Shown: positions 8,842 through 17,990 of the stretch, one piece after another
Numbering within the stretch: the stretch's first letter is position 1
Layout of the letters: each line of letters starts with the position of its first letter
Assembly (NCBI GenBank): GCA_017889545.1
Contig: JAGFZV010000006.1
Span: 61,251 to 125,250, forward strand
Reading direction: 5' to 3'
From: Bacillota bacterium
Lineage (GTDB): Bacteria; Bacillota; Negativicutes; CTSoil-072
Length of the DNA: 64,000 bases
The notes under the pieces: model-generated
The model's database searches: none
What the model was told of the DNA's origin: nothing
What the model saw: only the letters and a program-made list of their open reading frames with translations
Position numbers and translations under genes: made by a program

Positions 8842-9210
8842 TCATCCGCCAAAAGCATGCTTAATGTGATTATACTGTACAGCCATTTCCTGACCGACAA
8901 TGATTTCAATGACGTCAAAACGGCATTGATCGTCCAAGGCTCCGACATCTTGCATAAACCACAAAGCCGTTTTAATTATTTTTTGCTGTTTACGCCAAGT
9001 TACTGCTTCTGCCGGCCATCCATAGACAGTACTGCGTCGAGTTTTTACTTCCACAAAAACCAGACAGTCTCTGTCTTTTGCAATAATGTCGATTTCACCA
9101 ATTTTCGTACGGAAACGCCGTTTCAAAATCATATAACCCTGTTGTTCCAGGTAATTAGCTGCCAATTGTTCTCCCTCTTCACCCAGACGAAGATGATTTT
9201 TCATGTTCAT
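8842..9210 (-). CDS. yraN: YraN family endonuclease-fold protein (UPF0102)
   Basis: The 122-residue protein has the restriction-endonuclease-like fold of UPF0102. Its conserved core is GEEGEQLAANYLEQQGY, then RFRTKIGEIDIIAKD and VFVEVKTRRS, where the Asp and the EVK triad would form the nuclease site. The cellular role of this family is not settled. The start ATG 9210 overlaps the preceding stop (ATGA) and has GGAAAG upstream; a second ATG two codons later is possible. It lies just before comM, a pairing seen in many bacteria. Confidence 0.92.
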   Translation of the reverse strand: MNMKNHLRLGEEGEQLAANYLEQQGYMILKRRFRTKIGEIDIIAKDRDCLVFVEVKTRRSTVYGWPAEAVTWRKQQKIIKTALWFMQDVGALDDQCRFDVIEIIVGQEMAVQYNHIKHAFGG

Positions 9211-9503
9211 TTATGCTTTCCTTTTTGGCCTGCTTTTTGGTCCATGCGATAAATATATGCCAAAACTTCCGCCACAGCTTGATATAATTCGGCTGGGATT
9301 TCACGGTCTAATTCTACCGCCATCAGAACATTCGCCAACGTTTTATTTTGATAGATAGGCACGGCATTATTTTGCGCTATTTTTATGATTTCGTCTGCAA
9401 CGAAGCCGCTGCCTTTTGCTGTAACTTTCGGAGCTTGACCTTTATCGGCATCATAGTGGATAGCAACAGCCTGCGATTTCGGCTCATATTTTTTGTTATC
9501 CAT
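9207..9503 (-). CDS. FlhB C-terminal-domain homologue (YlqH type)
   Basis: A 98-residue protein covering only the cytoplasmic tail of the flagellar export switch FlhB/type III secretion YscU family. AVAIHYDADKGQAPKVTAKG, VADEIIKIAQNNAVPIYQNKTLANVL and ELDREIPAELYQAVAEVLAYIY follow the family closely. The NPTH autocleavage motif and the membrane part are absent; KSQ stands where NPTH would be. ATG 9503 has GAGGG seven bases upstream. B. subtilis has the same arrangement (ylqG-ylqH after rnhB). Such stand-alone proteins may substitute for the FlhB tail, but their role is poorly defined. Confidence 0.88.
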   Translation of the reverse strand: MDNKKYEPKSQAVAIHYDADKGQAPKVTAKGSGFVADEIIKIAQNNAVPIYQNKTLANVLMAVELDREIPAELYQAVAEVLAYIYRMDQKAGQKGKHK

Positions 9504-10776
9504 TTTTTCCCTCATGTGGCGCCTTTACCGCAACGTCATTTAATTTTAATGACAAACGATCGAAAACAGAACGAAGATCTGATAAATATTCCACAAAGGA
9601 GTCAGCCGCTCCCGTTGAATCGAATAAAACTCTCATATTAACTTGTTCATCCGCCTGAGTTTTAACCATTTGAAATGCGATGTCGACAAGACCAATGTTT
9701 TCGGTATCAATGCAAAGCCGGATCCATGTTTCTTTTTTTTCAGTTGTCCCCACGAATGGTTTATCTTCATTATAAACATGTATATAAGTTGGATATGGAT
9801 GAGGATTACCGAAAAAAAATAAGGGCAGTGCAAATGAAAAAATTTGATTTGCCGAACTGGACAAACCAGTGGGCGAAGCCGATTTTTGTACGGACAACGC
9901 TAATTTCTGAACTGAATCAGCAGCTTTCTTCAGTTGATCAACCGGTAAGTCATCCAATTGATATGCGGTAGGCAAACCCATTCTTTGTAACAATTCAATG
10001 GAACGATTCATTTCTTGATTTAACAAACTTCGTTGGTTTGCAGCCGGCATCTGCTGTAAACCAATCGTTTCATGCAATAACGATACAACACTTAGTAATT
10101 TTTCACTAATGGCTGTTTGATTCTTAGACAATACTGTCAATCCTTGACTGACTTGGTCTGCTCCAGAAAAGTTCTGAAAAATATTTTGTACAAGCTGCTT
10201 AATCGGTGTTGGTAATGATTCTACAAGTTTGAAATTAGAAAATCCATTAGACGCAGCAAGGTGCTGAGAAGAAGATAACTTTTGAACTGAATCAGCAGCT
10301 TTCTTCAGTTGATCAACGGATAAGCCAGCAAATTGATCTGAGTTTAACAAACCATTTTTTTGTGATATTTCAGTTGAACGGTTCTTTGACAATATTTGTT
10401 GCTCTGCAGGCAGCATCTGTCGTAAATTAATTGAGTCACGCAATAATGATACAATGGTCAGTAATTGATCACTAACAGTCTTTTGACTTTTAAATAAAAC
10501 TGACAACCCTTGACTAACTTGATCTGTTCCAGAAGAGTTCTTAAAAATTTTATGCACAACCTGTTTAATTGATAATGGTAATGATTCTATAAGGTCGCTT
10601 CGAAACTGCAACAGACCTTTCAAATCAGAAAGCATTAATTTCATGGTAGAATTTGAATTATTTTGTTCTTCTGAAATTGCAACCAACGTTTCTCCGTTCA
10701 AGGAGATTTTGGGGAAAGACTCTGTCGCCCTACCCGTTCCTGGAATATTACCGCCGCTGAGAGGCTGAATATTCAA
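9496..10776 (-). CDS. FliK-like protein with duplicated central segment (YlqG position)
   Basis: A 426-residue protein whose C-terminal part (about residues 310-420; IRLCIDTENIGLVDIAFQM and LSDLRSVFDRLSLKLNDVAV) resembles the Flg_hook domain of the hook-length regulator FliK. The centre is an internal tandem duplication: residues 62-167 and 184-291 share SLP..IKQ.V..IF.N.SG.DQVSQGL and end in the identical VDQLKKAADSVQKL. Start is TTG 10776 behind GGAGG. It overlaps the FlhB-tail gene by eight bases; FliK and the FlhB tail interact in flagellar export, so the pair probably works together. No other flagellar gene lies in the window, and whether it acts in motility is unknown. Confidence 0.75.
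   Translation of the reverse strand: MNIQPLSGGNIPGTGRATESFPKISLNGETLVAISEEQNNSNSTMKLMLSDLKGLLQFRSDLIESLPLSIKQVVHKIFKNSSGTDQVSQGLSVLFKSQKTVSDQLLTIVSLLRDSINLRQMLPAEQQILSKNRSTEISQKNGLLNSDQFAGLSVDQLKKAADSVQKLSSSQHLAASNGFSNFKLVESLPTPIKQLVQNIFQNFSGADQVSQGLTVLSKNQTAISEKLLSVVSLLHETIGLQQMPAANQRSLLNQEMNRSIELLQRMGLPTAYQLDDLPVDQLKKAADSVQKLALSVQKSASPTGLSSSANQIFSFALPLFFFGNPHPYPTYIHVYNEDKPFVGTTEKKETWIRLCIDTENIGLVDIAFQMVKTQADEQVNMRVLFDSTGAADSFVEYLSDLRSVFDRLSLKLNDVAVKAPHEGKNG
9904..10593 (-). repeat. in-frame duplication inside the FliK-like gene
   Basis: Two copies of about 320 bases (10276-10593 and 9904-10227) are related at both protein and DNA level. About 33 consecutive bases encoding the ADSVQKL region, near 10283-10320 and 9905-9942, are identical or nearly so, which suggests a fairly recent duplication. 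Confidence 0.75.
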
Positions 10777-10854
10777 CGCTGAATACCTCCATTGCTTTAT
10801 AAATACAGGTCTGCACAGATCTAATTTTTTCTTTCTATCTTTAAATTCATTGGA

Positions 10855-11418
10855 TCAATAAAGTAATTCCCGAATTGGTTTATACGTTTTGCGATGTATC
10901 GGACATGGTCCAAATTCACGAAGAGCAGCGAGATGCTGAGGAGTGAGATATCCCATATTTTCATGAAAACCATATACTGGATAAAGCAAGTGATATTTCA
11001 TTAAACAATGATCACGGGCGACTTTTGCAATAATGGAAGCAGCACTTATTTCCGGAACTGTAGCGTCTCCCTTCACAATTGCCGTTGCTTCCATCATAAC
11101 ATTCGGAGTATATTTCCCATCCACCAGCACTTTATCAGGTCTGATGCTCAAGCCATCAATTGCCCGTTTCATTGCCAAAAGAGAAGCGTAATGGACATTG
11201 AGTTTTTCAACTTCCTCCAGGCTTGAATAAGCAATGCACCAACTTAATGCATCTCGCTTAATTTGTTCAGCTAAAATTTCCCGTTTTTTAGAACTTAATT
11301 TTTTCGAATCTGTTAAGCCAGGTATTGCCACTGCCGGATTTAAGATCACCGCCGCCGCATATACTTCAGCGACCGCACTTCCGCGCCCAACTTCATCACA
11401 ACCGCATTTTAGCATCAT
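10855..11418 (-). CDS. rnhB: ribonuclease HII, divergent variant
   Basis: Cleaves the RNA strand of RNA-DNA hybrids, including single ribonucleotides in DNA. The 187-residue protein keeps the DEVGRG catalytic motif at residues 8-13, LTDSKKLSSKKRE, VDGKYTP, SAASIIAKVARDH and the GYLTPQHLAALREFGPCPIHRKTY C-terminus. The usual RGPLAGPVVAAAVIL stretch is replaced by RGSAVAEVYAAAVIL, so it belongs to a divergent subgroup; the acidic residues are all present, so activity is expected. ATG-ATG start with AGAGG upstream. Position between rbgA and the YlqG-like gene is the standard Bacillota order. Confidence 0.92.
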   Translation of the reverse strand: MMLKCGCDEVGRGSAVAEVYAAAVILNPAVAIPGLTDSKKLSSKKREILAEQIKRDALSWCIAYSSLEEVEKLNVHYASLLAMKRAIDGLSIRPDKVLVDGKYTPNVMMEATAIVKGDATVPEISAASIIAKVARDHCLMKYHLLYPVYGFHENMGYLTPQHLAALREFGPCPIHRKTYKPIRELLY

Positions 11419-11440
11419 TTAAAGGCCTCTCAAAAATAAA

Positions 11441-12295
11441 TTACTCAGTTGCAAAACTGTCAAGCGTAATTGGGCCTAACAGTCCAGCTCGAAATTCAGT
11501 TAATAAAATTCGTCCCGCATTTTCGACATCGATGAGCCCACCGCTTCGCAAGCAGCCCCGTCGAATCCCAATCTGCTCTAAAACCTGCTGATTGGTCATT
11601 TCAGCATTGATAATGATACGATATCGCGAAACGAATTGGGTCAAATAATCGATACGCAAAATAGAAACAAGTTTATTCACAACCTCTTCCCGGTCAAATA
11701 CTTCATCATTGATTGCGCCGGTAGCTGCAAGTCGAAACGCTGCTTCCTGATCTTCCAATTTTGGCCATAAAACACCAGGTGTATCTAAAATTTCTAGATT
11801 TTTACTAATTTTTATCCATTGTTTACCGCGCGTCACACCCGGCTTATCAGCAGTCCTGGCAACGGCACTGCCTCTTAAACGGTTAATTAATGAAGACTTT
11901 CCCACATTCGGTATGCCTAGAATCATCGCACGCACAGCTCGTGGGCGAACCCCTTTTGCCGCTAGAGATTGTAGCTTTGACTGTGCAGCTTTTTCCGTTT
12001 GCACTATTAATTCTTTACATCCCTTGCCACCAATAGAATTCACGGCAATCGCATCGATCCCTTTTCCGCGAAAAAAAGATAACCATAATTCTGTATTGCG
12101 GGGATCTGCTAAATCTGCTTTGTTAAGCGCCACAATCCTCGGTTTACCGGCAATAATCTCTTCGATCACGGGATTCGCACTGCTCAGTGGGATCCGGGCG
12201 TCCAATAGTTCAATTACAACGTCAACTAATTTTAATTGTTCGCGGATCATTCGGCTTGCTTTGGCCATATGCCCAGGATACCAGTTAATATCCAT
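11441..12295 (-). CDS. rbgA: ribosome biogenesis GTPase RbgA (YlqF)
   Basis: Circularly permuted GTPase needed for late 50S subunit assembly. The 284 residues show the permuted order: G4 (ALNKADLAD, near residue 59) comes before G1 (LGIPNVGKSSLINRL, near 126-140) and G3 (LDTPGVLWP). The N-terminus INWYPGHMAKASRMI is diagnostic, and the C-terminal ANTAR-like helical part (RRGCLRSGGLIDVENAG) binds rRNA. Start ATG 12295 follows AGGAGG. It follows lepB in the operon, as in B. subtilis. Confidence 0.96.
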   Translation of the reverse strand: MDINWYPGHMAKASRMIREQLKLVDVVIELLDARIPLSSANPVIEEIIAGKPRIVALNKADLADPRNTELWLSFFRGKGIDAIAVNSIGGKGCKELIVQTEKAAQSKLQSLAAKGVRPRAVRAMILGIPNVGKSSLINRLRGSAVARTADKPGVTRGKQWIKISKNLEILDTPGVLWPKLEDQEAAFRLAATGAINDEVFDREEVVNKLVSILRIDYLTQFVSRYRIIINAEMTNQQVLEQIGIRRGCLRSGGLIDVENAGRILLTEFRAGLLGPITLDSFATE

Positions 12296-12322
12296 GTATT
12301 TCCTCCTAAAAAGAAAGCTTAA

Positions 12323-12850
12323 TCAAGGCAGTGTTTTCATTTGGTCAAACGGCCAAAAAACCATCACAGCTTTTCCTTTTAACATTTCTAGTGAAACAAA
12401 ACCCACATCACGAAAGCGACTGTCCTCAGAATTATTCCGGTTATCACCCATGACAAAAATATGGCCTTCCGGTATGGTTGCCGCAGGATAAGAGCCTCGT
12501 GTCCGTTCCAAAATATAAGATTCATTCAATAGCTGTCCATTTAAAAATACTTTGCCATCCTTAACCTCAATCGTGTCGCCTGCAACGCCGATCACTCTCT
12601 TAATAAAATCACGGCTGGGATCACGAGGGTAGCGGAACACAACGATATCCCCTTTTTCTGGTTGTTTGAGGCGGTAAATAAACTTATTCACGACCAAACG
12701 TTCGCCATTGACCAAAGTCGGTCGCATAGAGGGACCTTCGACCATATATAGTTCTACAATGAAATAGCGAATAAAAAACGCCAAGACAATTGCGATGATA
12801 ATCGAGACAACCCAATCTTTAATTTCTTCTCCTAAATTTGTTTTACTCAA
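12323..12850 (-). CDS. lepB: signal peptidase I
   Basis: Membrane serine protease that removes signal peptides from Sec and Tat substrates. The 175-residue protein has a single N-terminal membrane segment (about residues 13-34), the catalytic serine in MVEGPSMRPTL (Ser41) and the general-base lysine in RDFIKRVIGVAGD (near residue 84), then GHIFVMGDNRNNSEDSR near the C-terminus. This is the short Gram-positive SipS-like form. The start is TTG 12850 with GGGGG upstream. It lies between rplS and rbgA, and a terminator after rplS implies that lepB is expressed by readthrough or from its own promoter. Confidence 0.95.
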   Translation of the reverse strand: MSKTNLGEEIKDWVVSIIIAIVLAFFIRYFIVELYMVEGPSMRPTLVNGERLVVNKFIYRLKQPEKGDIVVFRYPRDPSRDFIKRVIGVAGDTIEVKDGKVFLNGQLLNESYILERTRGSYPAATIPEGHIFVMGDNRNNSEDSRFRDVGFVSLEMLKGKAVMVFWPFDQMKTLP

Positions 12851-12904
12851 AATAAGAACCCCCTTGCCGATTACGCTGAAAGTTAACGGCTAATATAGAA
12901 AGAA

Positions 12905-12926
12905 AAGGGACTGCTTGCAGTCCCTT
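12905..12926 (-). terminator. terminator after rplS
   Basis: AAGGGACTGC (12905-12914) and its complement GCAGTCCCTT (12917-12926) form a compact hairpin just after the rplS stop; read on the minus strand it is followed by TTCTTTC. Confidence 0.8.
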
Positions 12927-12933
12927 ACTTCTT

Positions 12934-13275
12934 CTAGCGTTTTTCTTTAATTCGTGCAGCTTTTCCAGTCAAATTACGCAGATAATACAGTTTGGCACGA
13001 CGTACAATGCCTCTACGTACTACATCAATTTTATCAATTCGCGGGGAATGAACAGGGAATGTCCGCTCGACTCCGATACCATACGATACTCTGCGGACAG
13101 TAAAAGTTTCACGCGCTCTACTTCCTTGCCGCGCAATGACTACGCCTTCAAACATTTGGATACGTTCGCGAGTACCTTCGACAACTTTTACATGAACCCG
13201 CACGGTGTCTCCGGACCGAAATGCCGGAATGTCATTACGTAACTGTTCTTGTTCTAACACATCAATAATATTCAT
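12934..13275 (-). CDS. rplS: 50S ribosomal protein L19
   Basis: Structural protein at the 30S-50S interface. The 113 residues match L19 throughout: [81 protein letters not shown] and [11 protein letters not shown]. An AGGGGGAA site precedes the start. It has its own consensus-like promoter and a structured leader, and ends in a hairpin terminator, so it can be transcribed alone despite sitting in the trmD-lepB block. Confidence 0.97.
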   Translation of the reverse strand: MNIIDVLEQEQLRNDIPAFRSGDTVRVHVKVVEGTRERIQMFEGVVIARQGSRARETFTVRRVSYGIGVERTFPVHSPRIDKIDVVRRGIVRRAKLYYLRNLTGKAARIKEKR

Positions 13276-13375
13276 AAAAAATTCCCCCTAATACTAGATG
13301 TTCATGCCTTTTGCAGACAGCGGACCATCCGTTTTACACGCGCATAATTATATCATACATACAGCTAAAACTCAA
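13276..13375 (-). promoter_or_regulatory. rplS promoter and structured 5' leader
   Basis: On the minus strand TTGAGT (13375-13370) and TATAAT (13352-13347) are separated by 17 bases. The 65-base transcript leader contains the foldable segment GGATGGTCCGC and GCAAAAGGC just before the ribosome binding site. Its position and size fit the L19 autoregulatory leader known from Bacillota, but I identify it by context rather than by a full consensus match. Confidence 0.6.
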
Positions 13376-13387
13376 GCAACGCAAAAC

Positions 13388-13972
13388 TTATTTTACATCA
13401 CTGGAATTCCACCAATCCTCACCCAAAAGTCGATCCAAAATAATCGCAACAGCAGCCCTTACAGGCAGATGATTATAATCGCTGCAGCCATAGATTGGTT
13501 CAAGTAAATAGTCGAAACTGCTTACTAATGTTTTTTCAATACCCCAACCGGTTCCAAACAATAACAACAAAGGATTGCTTGTCGTTTCTATCTGCTGCCG
13601 AAGTTTCCGGTAAGACACACTGTTCCCATAATTTCTTGCATCCGTAGCGACAATAATAGGTTTTTGTCCTTCGGCAACCGAAATGGAGTGAACTGCATCC
13701 GCCAAATCCGGTACGGTTTGCAAAATATGAAAGGCTTCTTTACGGTCCGCATTATATTTGGCTCCGGCGCCATTTTGCCAATAATCAAGAATCTCAGCAG
13801 CCAAATCAAGTTGGCTTTGCAGCGGATTAATGATAAAATATTTTTTCAAACCGTATGTACGTGAAGTACGGGCAATGTCATGAATATCGAAATTTGTTAC
13901 CGCCGTAGTAATAATATCGCCATTTCGATTATAAATCGGATAATGCAATAACCCTAAATAGATAGAACCCAT
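13388..13972 (-). CDS. SPOUT-type RNA methyltransferase (RNA_Me_trans family)
   Basis: A 194-residue protein of the family found next to trmD (TM1570-like). IYLGLLHYPIYNRNGDIITT is its typical N-terminus; TNFDIHDIARTSRTYGLKKY and LLLLFGTGWGIEKTL, the trefoil-knot SAM-binding stretch, and NHLPVRAAVAIILDRLLG follow. The substrate is not established. I chose ATG 13972 because the trmD stop lies one base upstream and the conserved family N-terminus begins there; the frame extends 20 codons further without conservation. It is co-transcribed with trmD, itself a knotted methyltransferase. Confidence 0.87.
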   Translation of the reverse strand: MGSIYLGLLHYPIYNRNGDIITTAVTNFDIHDIARTSRTYGLKKYFIINPLQSQLDLAAEILDYWQNGAGAKYNADRKEAFHILQTVPDLADAVHSISVAEGQKPIIVATDARNYGNSVSYRKLRQQIETTSNPLLLLFGTGWGIEKTLVSSFDYLLEPIYGCSDYNHLPVRAAVAIILDRLLGEDWWNSSDVK

Positions 13973-13973
13973 G

Positions 13974-14720
13974 CTAGTTTTCATCCTCTTCCAAACGGAT
14001 TTCAGCCAACAATTTTTCATCACAACGATCAAAATGTTTGCCGTCCAATAAATCCGGCCGCAATCTAAAAGTACTGCGCAACGATTGCTTGCGTCTCCAC
14101 AAAGCTATTTTTGCATGATCACCGGACACAAGAATGTCGGGAACCTGCCAGCCGCGAAAATCCCGCGGTCTCGTATATTGAGGATATTCAAGCAGTCCAT
14201 TGTAAAACGAATCATGTTCCGCTGCATCATTGGCACCCAAAACACCGGGGAGCATACGGGAAACCGCATCAGTCAGAACCATTGCCGGTAATTCCCCGCC
14301 CGTTAAAACGTAGTCGCCAATGGAAATCGTTTCGTCAGCTAGATGCTGCCGTACACGCTCATCGACTCCTTCATAGTGGCCGCAAATAAGAACCAATTGT
14401 TCATAGCCTGCTAATTCTTTCGCTTTATCCTGGTCAAAACGTTGTCCGCCTGGAGCAAAAAGAATGATGCGTCGCCGCAAATGATTGTTCACCGCGATTA
14501 CATGCTCAGCAGCATGAAACAAAGGGTCAGGCTTCATCACCATTCCTGATCCGCCACCAAAAGGATAATCGTCAACGATATGATGTTTATCAAGTGCAAA
14601 GTCGCGGGGATTCGTAATCTGTACAGATAGAAGTCCGGCATCCAATGCCCGTTTTATAATACTGCTTCCAAAAGGACCGGAAAACATTTCCGGGAATAAA
14701 GATAGTATATCAATATGCAT
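13974..14720 (-). CDS. trmD: tRNA (guanine37-N1)-methyltransferase
   Basis: Methylates G37 next to the anticodon, preventing +1 frameshifting. The 248-residue form starts at ATG 14720, overlapping the rimM stop as TAATG; an ATG four codons earlier touches the AGAGG site and is unlikely. Motifs: [66 protein letters not shown] (knot) and the C-terminal [18 protein letters not shown]. It lies in the classic rpsP-rimM-trmD-rplS order. Confidence 0.97.
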   Translation of the reverse strand: MHIDILSLFPEMFSGPFGSSIIKRALDAGLLSVQITNPRDFALDKHHIVDDYPFGGGSGMVMKPDPLFHAAEHVIAVNNHLRRRIILFAPGGQRFDQDKAKELAGYEQLVLICGHYEGVDERVRQHLADETISIGDYVLTGGELPAMVLTDAVSRMLPGVLGANDAAEHDSFYNGLLEYPQYTRPRDFRGWQVPDILVSGDHAKIALWRRKQSLRSTFRLRPDLLDGKHFDRCDEKLLAEIRLEEDEN

Positions 14721-15223
14721 TACTCTGCCCATTCCTCTTGAAGTTTTACAATCATCCGCTTCTCTGGGATATCAATATGTTTGACAACTTCCTTTAGAGC
14801 CGGAATCAGAAGGGGCGCTTTCCCCTGCATTTCAATCACGTATACGTCATTGCTTCCGGTTTGTAGAACATTAGTGACAGTACCTAAGTGAATATTCGCT
14901 TCATCATACACTTCTAAGCCAATAATATCAAAAATATAGAATTCGTCCTTGGGTAAAACAACCAGATCTTTTTCTCTTACATGAATCAATTGACCACGCA
15001 AAGGCTCTACAGAATTCATGCTGTCAAAATTCTCAAAGCTCAACAACAGAAATTTGTTATTCTTTTTGACCTGGCGAATAACTAACGGTGAATAATCAGA
15101 AAGGTACACTATCAGCGCTGGACGAAATCGATCAGGAAAATCAGTGAGCGGAATAATACGAACGTCACCCCGCACGCCGTGCGGGGCAACAATTTTTCCA
15201 ATTGCGATTAATTTTTCAGCCAT
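14720..15223 (-). CDS. rimM: ribosome maturation factor RimM
   Basis: Binds S19 and helps assemble the 30S head. The 167 residues contain the N-terminal RimM barrel ([25 protein letters not shown]) and the C-terminal PRC-barrel ([44 protein letters not shown]). The stop overlaps the trmD ATG. Upstream lies the ylqD-type gene, six bases away, so the whole rpsP-khpA-ylqD-rimM-trmD set is likely one transcript. Confidence 0.96.
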   Translation of the reverse strand: MAEKLIAIGKIVAPHGVRGDVRIIPLTDFPDRFRPALIVYLSDYSPLVIRQVKKNNKFLLLSFENFDSMNSVEPLRGQLIHVREKDLVVLPKDEFYIFDIIGLEVYDEANIHLGTVTNVLQTGSNDVYVIEMQGKAPLLIPALKEVVKHIDIPEKRMIVKLQEEWAE

Positions 15224-15228
15224 AAATA

Positions 15229-15636
15229 TTAATTACGGAAAGCAAGAATTTTGCCATCTTCCAACAAAATCTCTGCATTGATCATTTTCTGCAAGTCATC
15301 GCCGACATTTACAGTGATGATCCTGTCCATCGTTCCCTGGACAATTTCCGCCCCGATTTCCAACTGCGCTGTTTCCTTCAATTTATCCACCATATGGCTT
15401 TTAAATTCTAACCGTTTATTGCGTTCCGCGTCAATTTGCTGACGCAGAGCCACTAACCCTTGCGCGTCTTGTTTCGCCTGTTCTGTCATAAGACGCTTCG
15501 CATGAAATTCAATTTGCTGTAATTCCATGTCTACTTTTTTGACTTCTTCCTGAATGCCAGCCGCCAGTTGTTTCTTTAGCGATTCAGTAACCTTGGCTTT
15601 AATTGTCACAGGACATTTCAAGGTCATGCTTTCCAT
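15229..15636 (-). CDS. ylqD: YlqD family protein
   Basis: A 135-residue protein of unknown function conserved between khpA and rimM in Bacillota. MTLKCPVTIKAKVTESLKKQ starts the family-specific region; a long charged helix (about residues 22-85, rich in Gln, Lys and Glu) suggests a coiled coil; the C-terminal half (ITVNVGDDLQKMINAEILLEDGKI) looks like a small beta domain. Its operon position among ribosome-assembly genes hints at an RNA- or ribosome-related role, which is inference only. Confidence 0.85.
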   Translation of the reverse strand: MESMTLKCPVTIKAKVTESLKKQLAAGIQEEVKKVDMELQQIEFHAKRLMTEQAKQDAQGLVALRQQIDAERNKRLEFKSHMVDKLKETAQLEIGAEIVQGTMDRIITVNVGDDLQKMINAEILLEDGKILAFRN

Positions 15637-15650
15637 GGTAGTTCACCTTC

Positions 15651-15887
15651 TCAAACGATTTCAACCATTACTTTTTTATTTTCACGAATGGCCGCCGATT
15701 TCACTACAGTGCGAATAGCTTTCGCAATTCTACCCTGTTTACCAATAATTTTTCCCATATCTTCCGGTGCTACTCGCAATTCATACACGGTTGCATGATT
15801 GTCAACTGTTTCGGTGACACTGACTTGATCTGGATTATTTACCAATGCTTTGGCGATAACTGCAACTAATTCTTTCATAGTTATCAC
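15651..15887 (-). CDS. khpA: KH-domain RNA-binding protein KhpA
   Basis: A 78-residue single-KH protein (YlqC). The GxxG RNA-contact loop is in [19 protein letters not shown] near residues 45-63. KhpA partners with KhpB/EloR in streptococci and affects cell elongation and small-RNA binding; the partner gene is not in the window. It overlaps the rpsP stop by four bases (ATGA), consistent with coupled translation. Confidence 0.95.
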   Translation of the reverse strand: MITMKELVAVIAKALVNNPDQVSVTETVDNHATVYELRVAPEDMGKIIGKQGRIAKAIRTVVKSAAIRENKKVMVEIV

Positions 15888-16165
15888 ACTTCTTTCTTAT
15901 TACGCTTTATTTCATCCCATTTTTTCAGGATGCCGGCTTTACTCAGCAAATTTCTTACTGTGTCAGTAGGCTGAGCGCCTTTTTGCAGCCAGTCAATTGC
16001 TTTTTCTTCCTCAATCTTAACAACTGCCGGTTCGGTGGTTGAATCATAATGACCAACAATTTCAATAAAGCGGCCATCGCGCGGAAAACGAGAATCAGCA
16101 ACAACAATGCGATAGAATGGGCTTTTTTTGGCACCCATGCGCATTAAACGGATTTTTACTGCCAT
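15884..16165 (-). CDS. rpsP: 30S ribosomal protein S16
   Basis: The 93-residue protein begins [26 protein letters not shown], followed by [14 protein letters not shown] and the [16 protein letters not shown]-terminal helix, all standard for S16. ATG 16165 lies behind a near-perfect AGGAGGTGAT; an upstream in-frame start six codons earlier would bury that site. It lies 44 bases downstream of ffh and starts the ribosome-maturation block. Confidence 0.97.
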   Translation of the reverse strand: MAVKIRLMRMGAKKSPFYRIVVADSRFPRDGRFIEIVGHYDSTTEPAVVKIEEEKAIDWLQKGAQPTDTVRNLLSKAGILKKWDEIKRNKKEV

Positions 16166-16209
16166 GCATATCACCTCCTTCACAAAATATAACGAAGATA
16201 GAGTTCTTC

Positions 16210-17550
16210 TTACATAAAAGGCAGTTTAAATCCACCTTTTTTCCCACTTTTTTGCATCTCCTGAAAGCGTTTCATCATTTTTTTTGCTTCTGTAAATTGT
16301 TTTAATAAACGATTGACATCTTGTACCTTCGTGCCACTTCCAAGTGATATTCGTTTACGGCGACTCCCGTTAATAATGGACGGATCCCGGCGTTCCTTTT
16401 TCGTCATAGAGCAAATAATTGCCTCTACACGCACGAGTTCTTTTTCATCTATTTTTGCATCTTGTAACTTCTTCATATTACCCATTCCTGGTAACATGCC
16501 CAGAATTTGTTCCATGGATCCCATTTTTCGAACCTGTCGCAATTGGTCCAGAAAGTCATCCAAAGTAAATTCTTGCCGACGAAGTTTTTTCTCTAATTCC
16601 TTTGCTTGTTCTAAATTAATTGTTGTTTCCGCTTTTTCGATCAGGCTGAGAATGTCGCCCATCCCAAGAATACGTGAAGCCATACGATCAGGATGAAATG
16701 GTTCCAAGGCATCTAACTTCTCACCCATGCCAACAAATTTAATCGGCCGACCGGTAACCGCCTTGATCGATAAAGCCGCGCCTCCGCGGGCATCTCCATC
16801 CAATTTAGTTAGGATGATTCCATCAATACCCAATTCCTGGTTGAATGAATCTGCTACGGTCACCGCATCTTGACCTGTCATAGCATCAACAACCAGCATG
16901 ATTTCATGAGGTTTCACAGTTTGTTTAATTGATTTCAGTTCCTGCATTAACGTTTCGTTGATGTGCAAACGCCCGGCTGTATCAATAATGACAACATCAT
17001 TAGCATAAGATATTGCGTGCTCCACGGCAGCTTTTGCAATTGCCACGGGATCGCGACTATCTTCTTTGGCAAAAACCGGGATTTGAAGTTGTTCCCCTAA
17101 AACCTGCAACTGTTTGATCGCTGCTGGACGGTATATGTCACCGGCAACTAATAATGGACGTTTGTTCTGTTTTTTTAATAAACTAGCAAGTTTTCCAGCT
17201 GTAGTAGTTTTTCCGGCCCCCTGCAAACCAACCAGCATAACAACAGTGGGCGGTCGGGATGATATTGTAATCCGGCTCTGCGTGCCTCCCAATAAGGCGG
17301 TTAGTTCTTCATTAACAATTTTTACTACATGTTGTCCCGGAGTAAGGCTTTGCAAAATTTCTTGTCCAGTTGCTCTAGACTTTATCTGAGCAATAAAATC
17401 CTTGGCAACTTTAAAATTCACATCAGCTTCCAGTAATGCTACTCGTACCTCGCGCATCGCATCATTAATATCATTTTCGGATAGTTTTCCACGCCCGCGT
17501 AATTTCTTAAATGTTTGTTGGAGTTTATCCGCTAAACCTTCGAAAACCAT
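16210..17550 (-). CDS. ffh: signal recognition particle protein Ffh
   Basis: SRP GTPase that binds signal sequences of nascent membrane proteins and docks with FtsY. The 446 residues contain the N domain ([23 protein letters not shown]), the G domain with [16 protein letters not shown] near residue 105, [18 protein letters not shown] and [10 protein letters not shown], and the M domain from about residue 300, with the methionine-rich stretch [18 protein letters not shown] and the RNA-binding [13 protein letters not shown]. The downstream neighbour is rpsP; upstream is ylxM. No SRP RNA gene was seen in the window. Confidence 0.97.
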   Translation of the reverse strand: MVFEGLADKLQQTFKKLRGRGKLSENDINDAMREVRVALLEADVNFKVAKDFIAQIKSRATGQEILQSLTPGQHVVKIVNEELTALLGGTQSRITISSRPPTVVMLVGLQGAGKTTTAGKLASLLKKQNKRPLLVAGDIYRPAAIKQLQVLGEQLQIPVFAKEDSRDPVAIAKAAVEHAISYANDVVIIDTAGRLHINETLMQELKSIKQTVKPHEIMLVVDAMTGQDAVTVADSFNQELGIDGIILTKLDGDARGGAALSIKAVTGRPIKFVGMGEKLDALEPFHPDRMASRILGMGDILSLIEKAETTINLEQAKELEKKLRRQEFTLDDFLDQLRQVRKMGSMEQILGMLPGMGNMKKLQDAKIDEKELVRVEAIICSMTKKERRDPSIINGSRRKRISLGSGTKVQDVNRLLKQFTEAKKMMKRFQEMQKSGKKGGFKLPFM

Positions 17551-17567
17551 GATGTCACCACCTGAAT

Positions 17568-17912
17568 TTAATCTAACAAAAGTTCCAATTGCTGCATCGC
17601 TTGCTGCGCCGCAGAGTTGCCGCTTATTTCGGGCGGCAAGCTGGCAAGGAGTTCGTAAACCTGTTGAACAATACGTTGTTGTTGACGGTTCCGCTCAACA
17701 AGATGCAGCGCATCTTCATATTCTTCGAGTATTTGTTCCGCACGCCGCAAAATATCATATACGGCTTGGCGGGAAATAGCAAATTCTATACCAATTTCTG
17801 ACAGAGACATATCATGCAGATAGTGCATTTCAATACACTGCCGTTGCTTCACAGTCAATAACGGTCCATAAAAATCATACAGTGCTGCAATATGCAAAAG
17901 TTTTGTAAGCAA
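17568..17912 (-). CDS. ylxM: YlxM family helix-turn-helix protein (UPF0122)
   Basis: A 114-residue protein with a sigma-70 region 4-like helix-turn-helix: [20 protein letters not shown] followed by [25 protein letters not shown]. YlxM is encoded with ffh in Bacillota and stimulates SRP function in streptococci. The start is TTG 17912, with AAGGTGG upstream. It is 17 bases from ffh, so they are surely co-transcribed. Confidence 0.93.
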   Translation of the reverse strand: MLTKLLHIAALYDFYGPLLTVKQRQCIEMHYLHDMSLSEIGIEFAISRQAVYDILRRAEQILEEYEDALHLVERNRQQQRIVQQVYELLASLPPEISGNSAAQQAMQQLELLLD

Positions 17913-17990
17913 TAAGCCACCTTCTTACCGACAAGGAAAAGTCCTTTACAAAAGAATTATAAAGATAATTTTAGTTATTGTCAAGTATAA

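Noticed and set aside
17913..17990. SRP RNA gene near ffh/ftsY
   Set aside because: The spacer is only 78 bases, AT-rich, without the GGAA tetraloop hairpin of SRP RNA.
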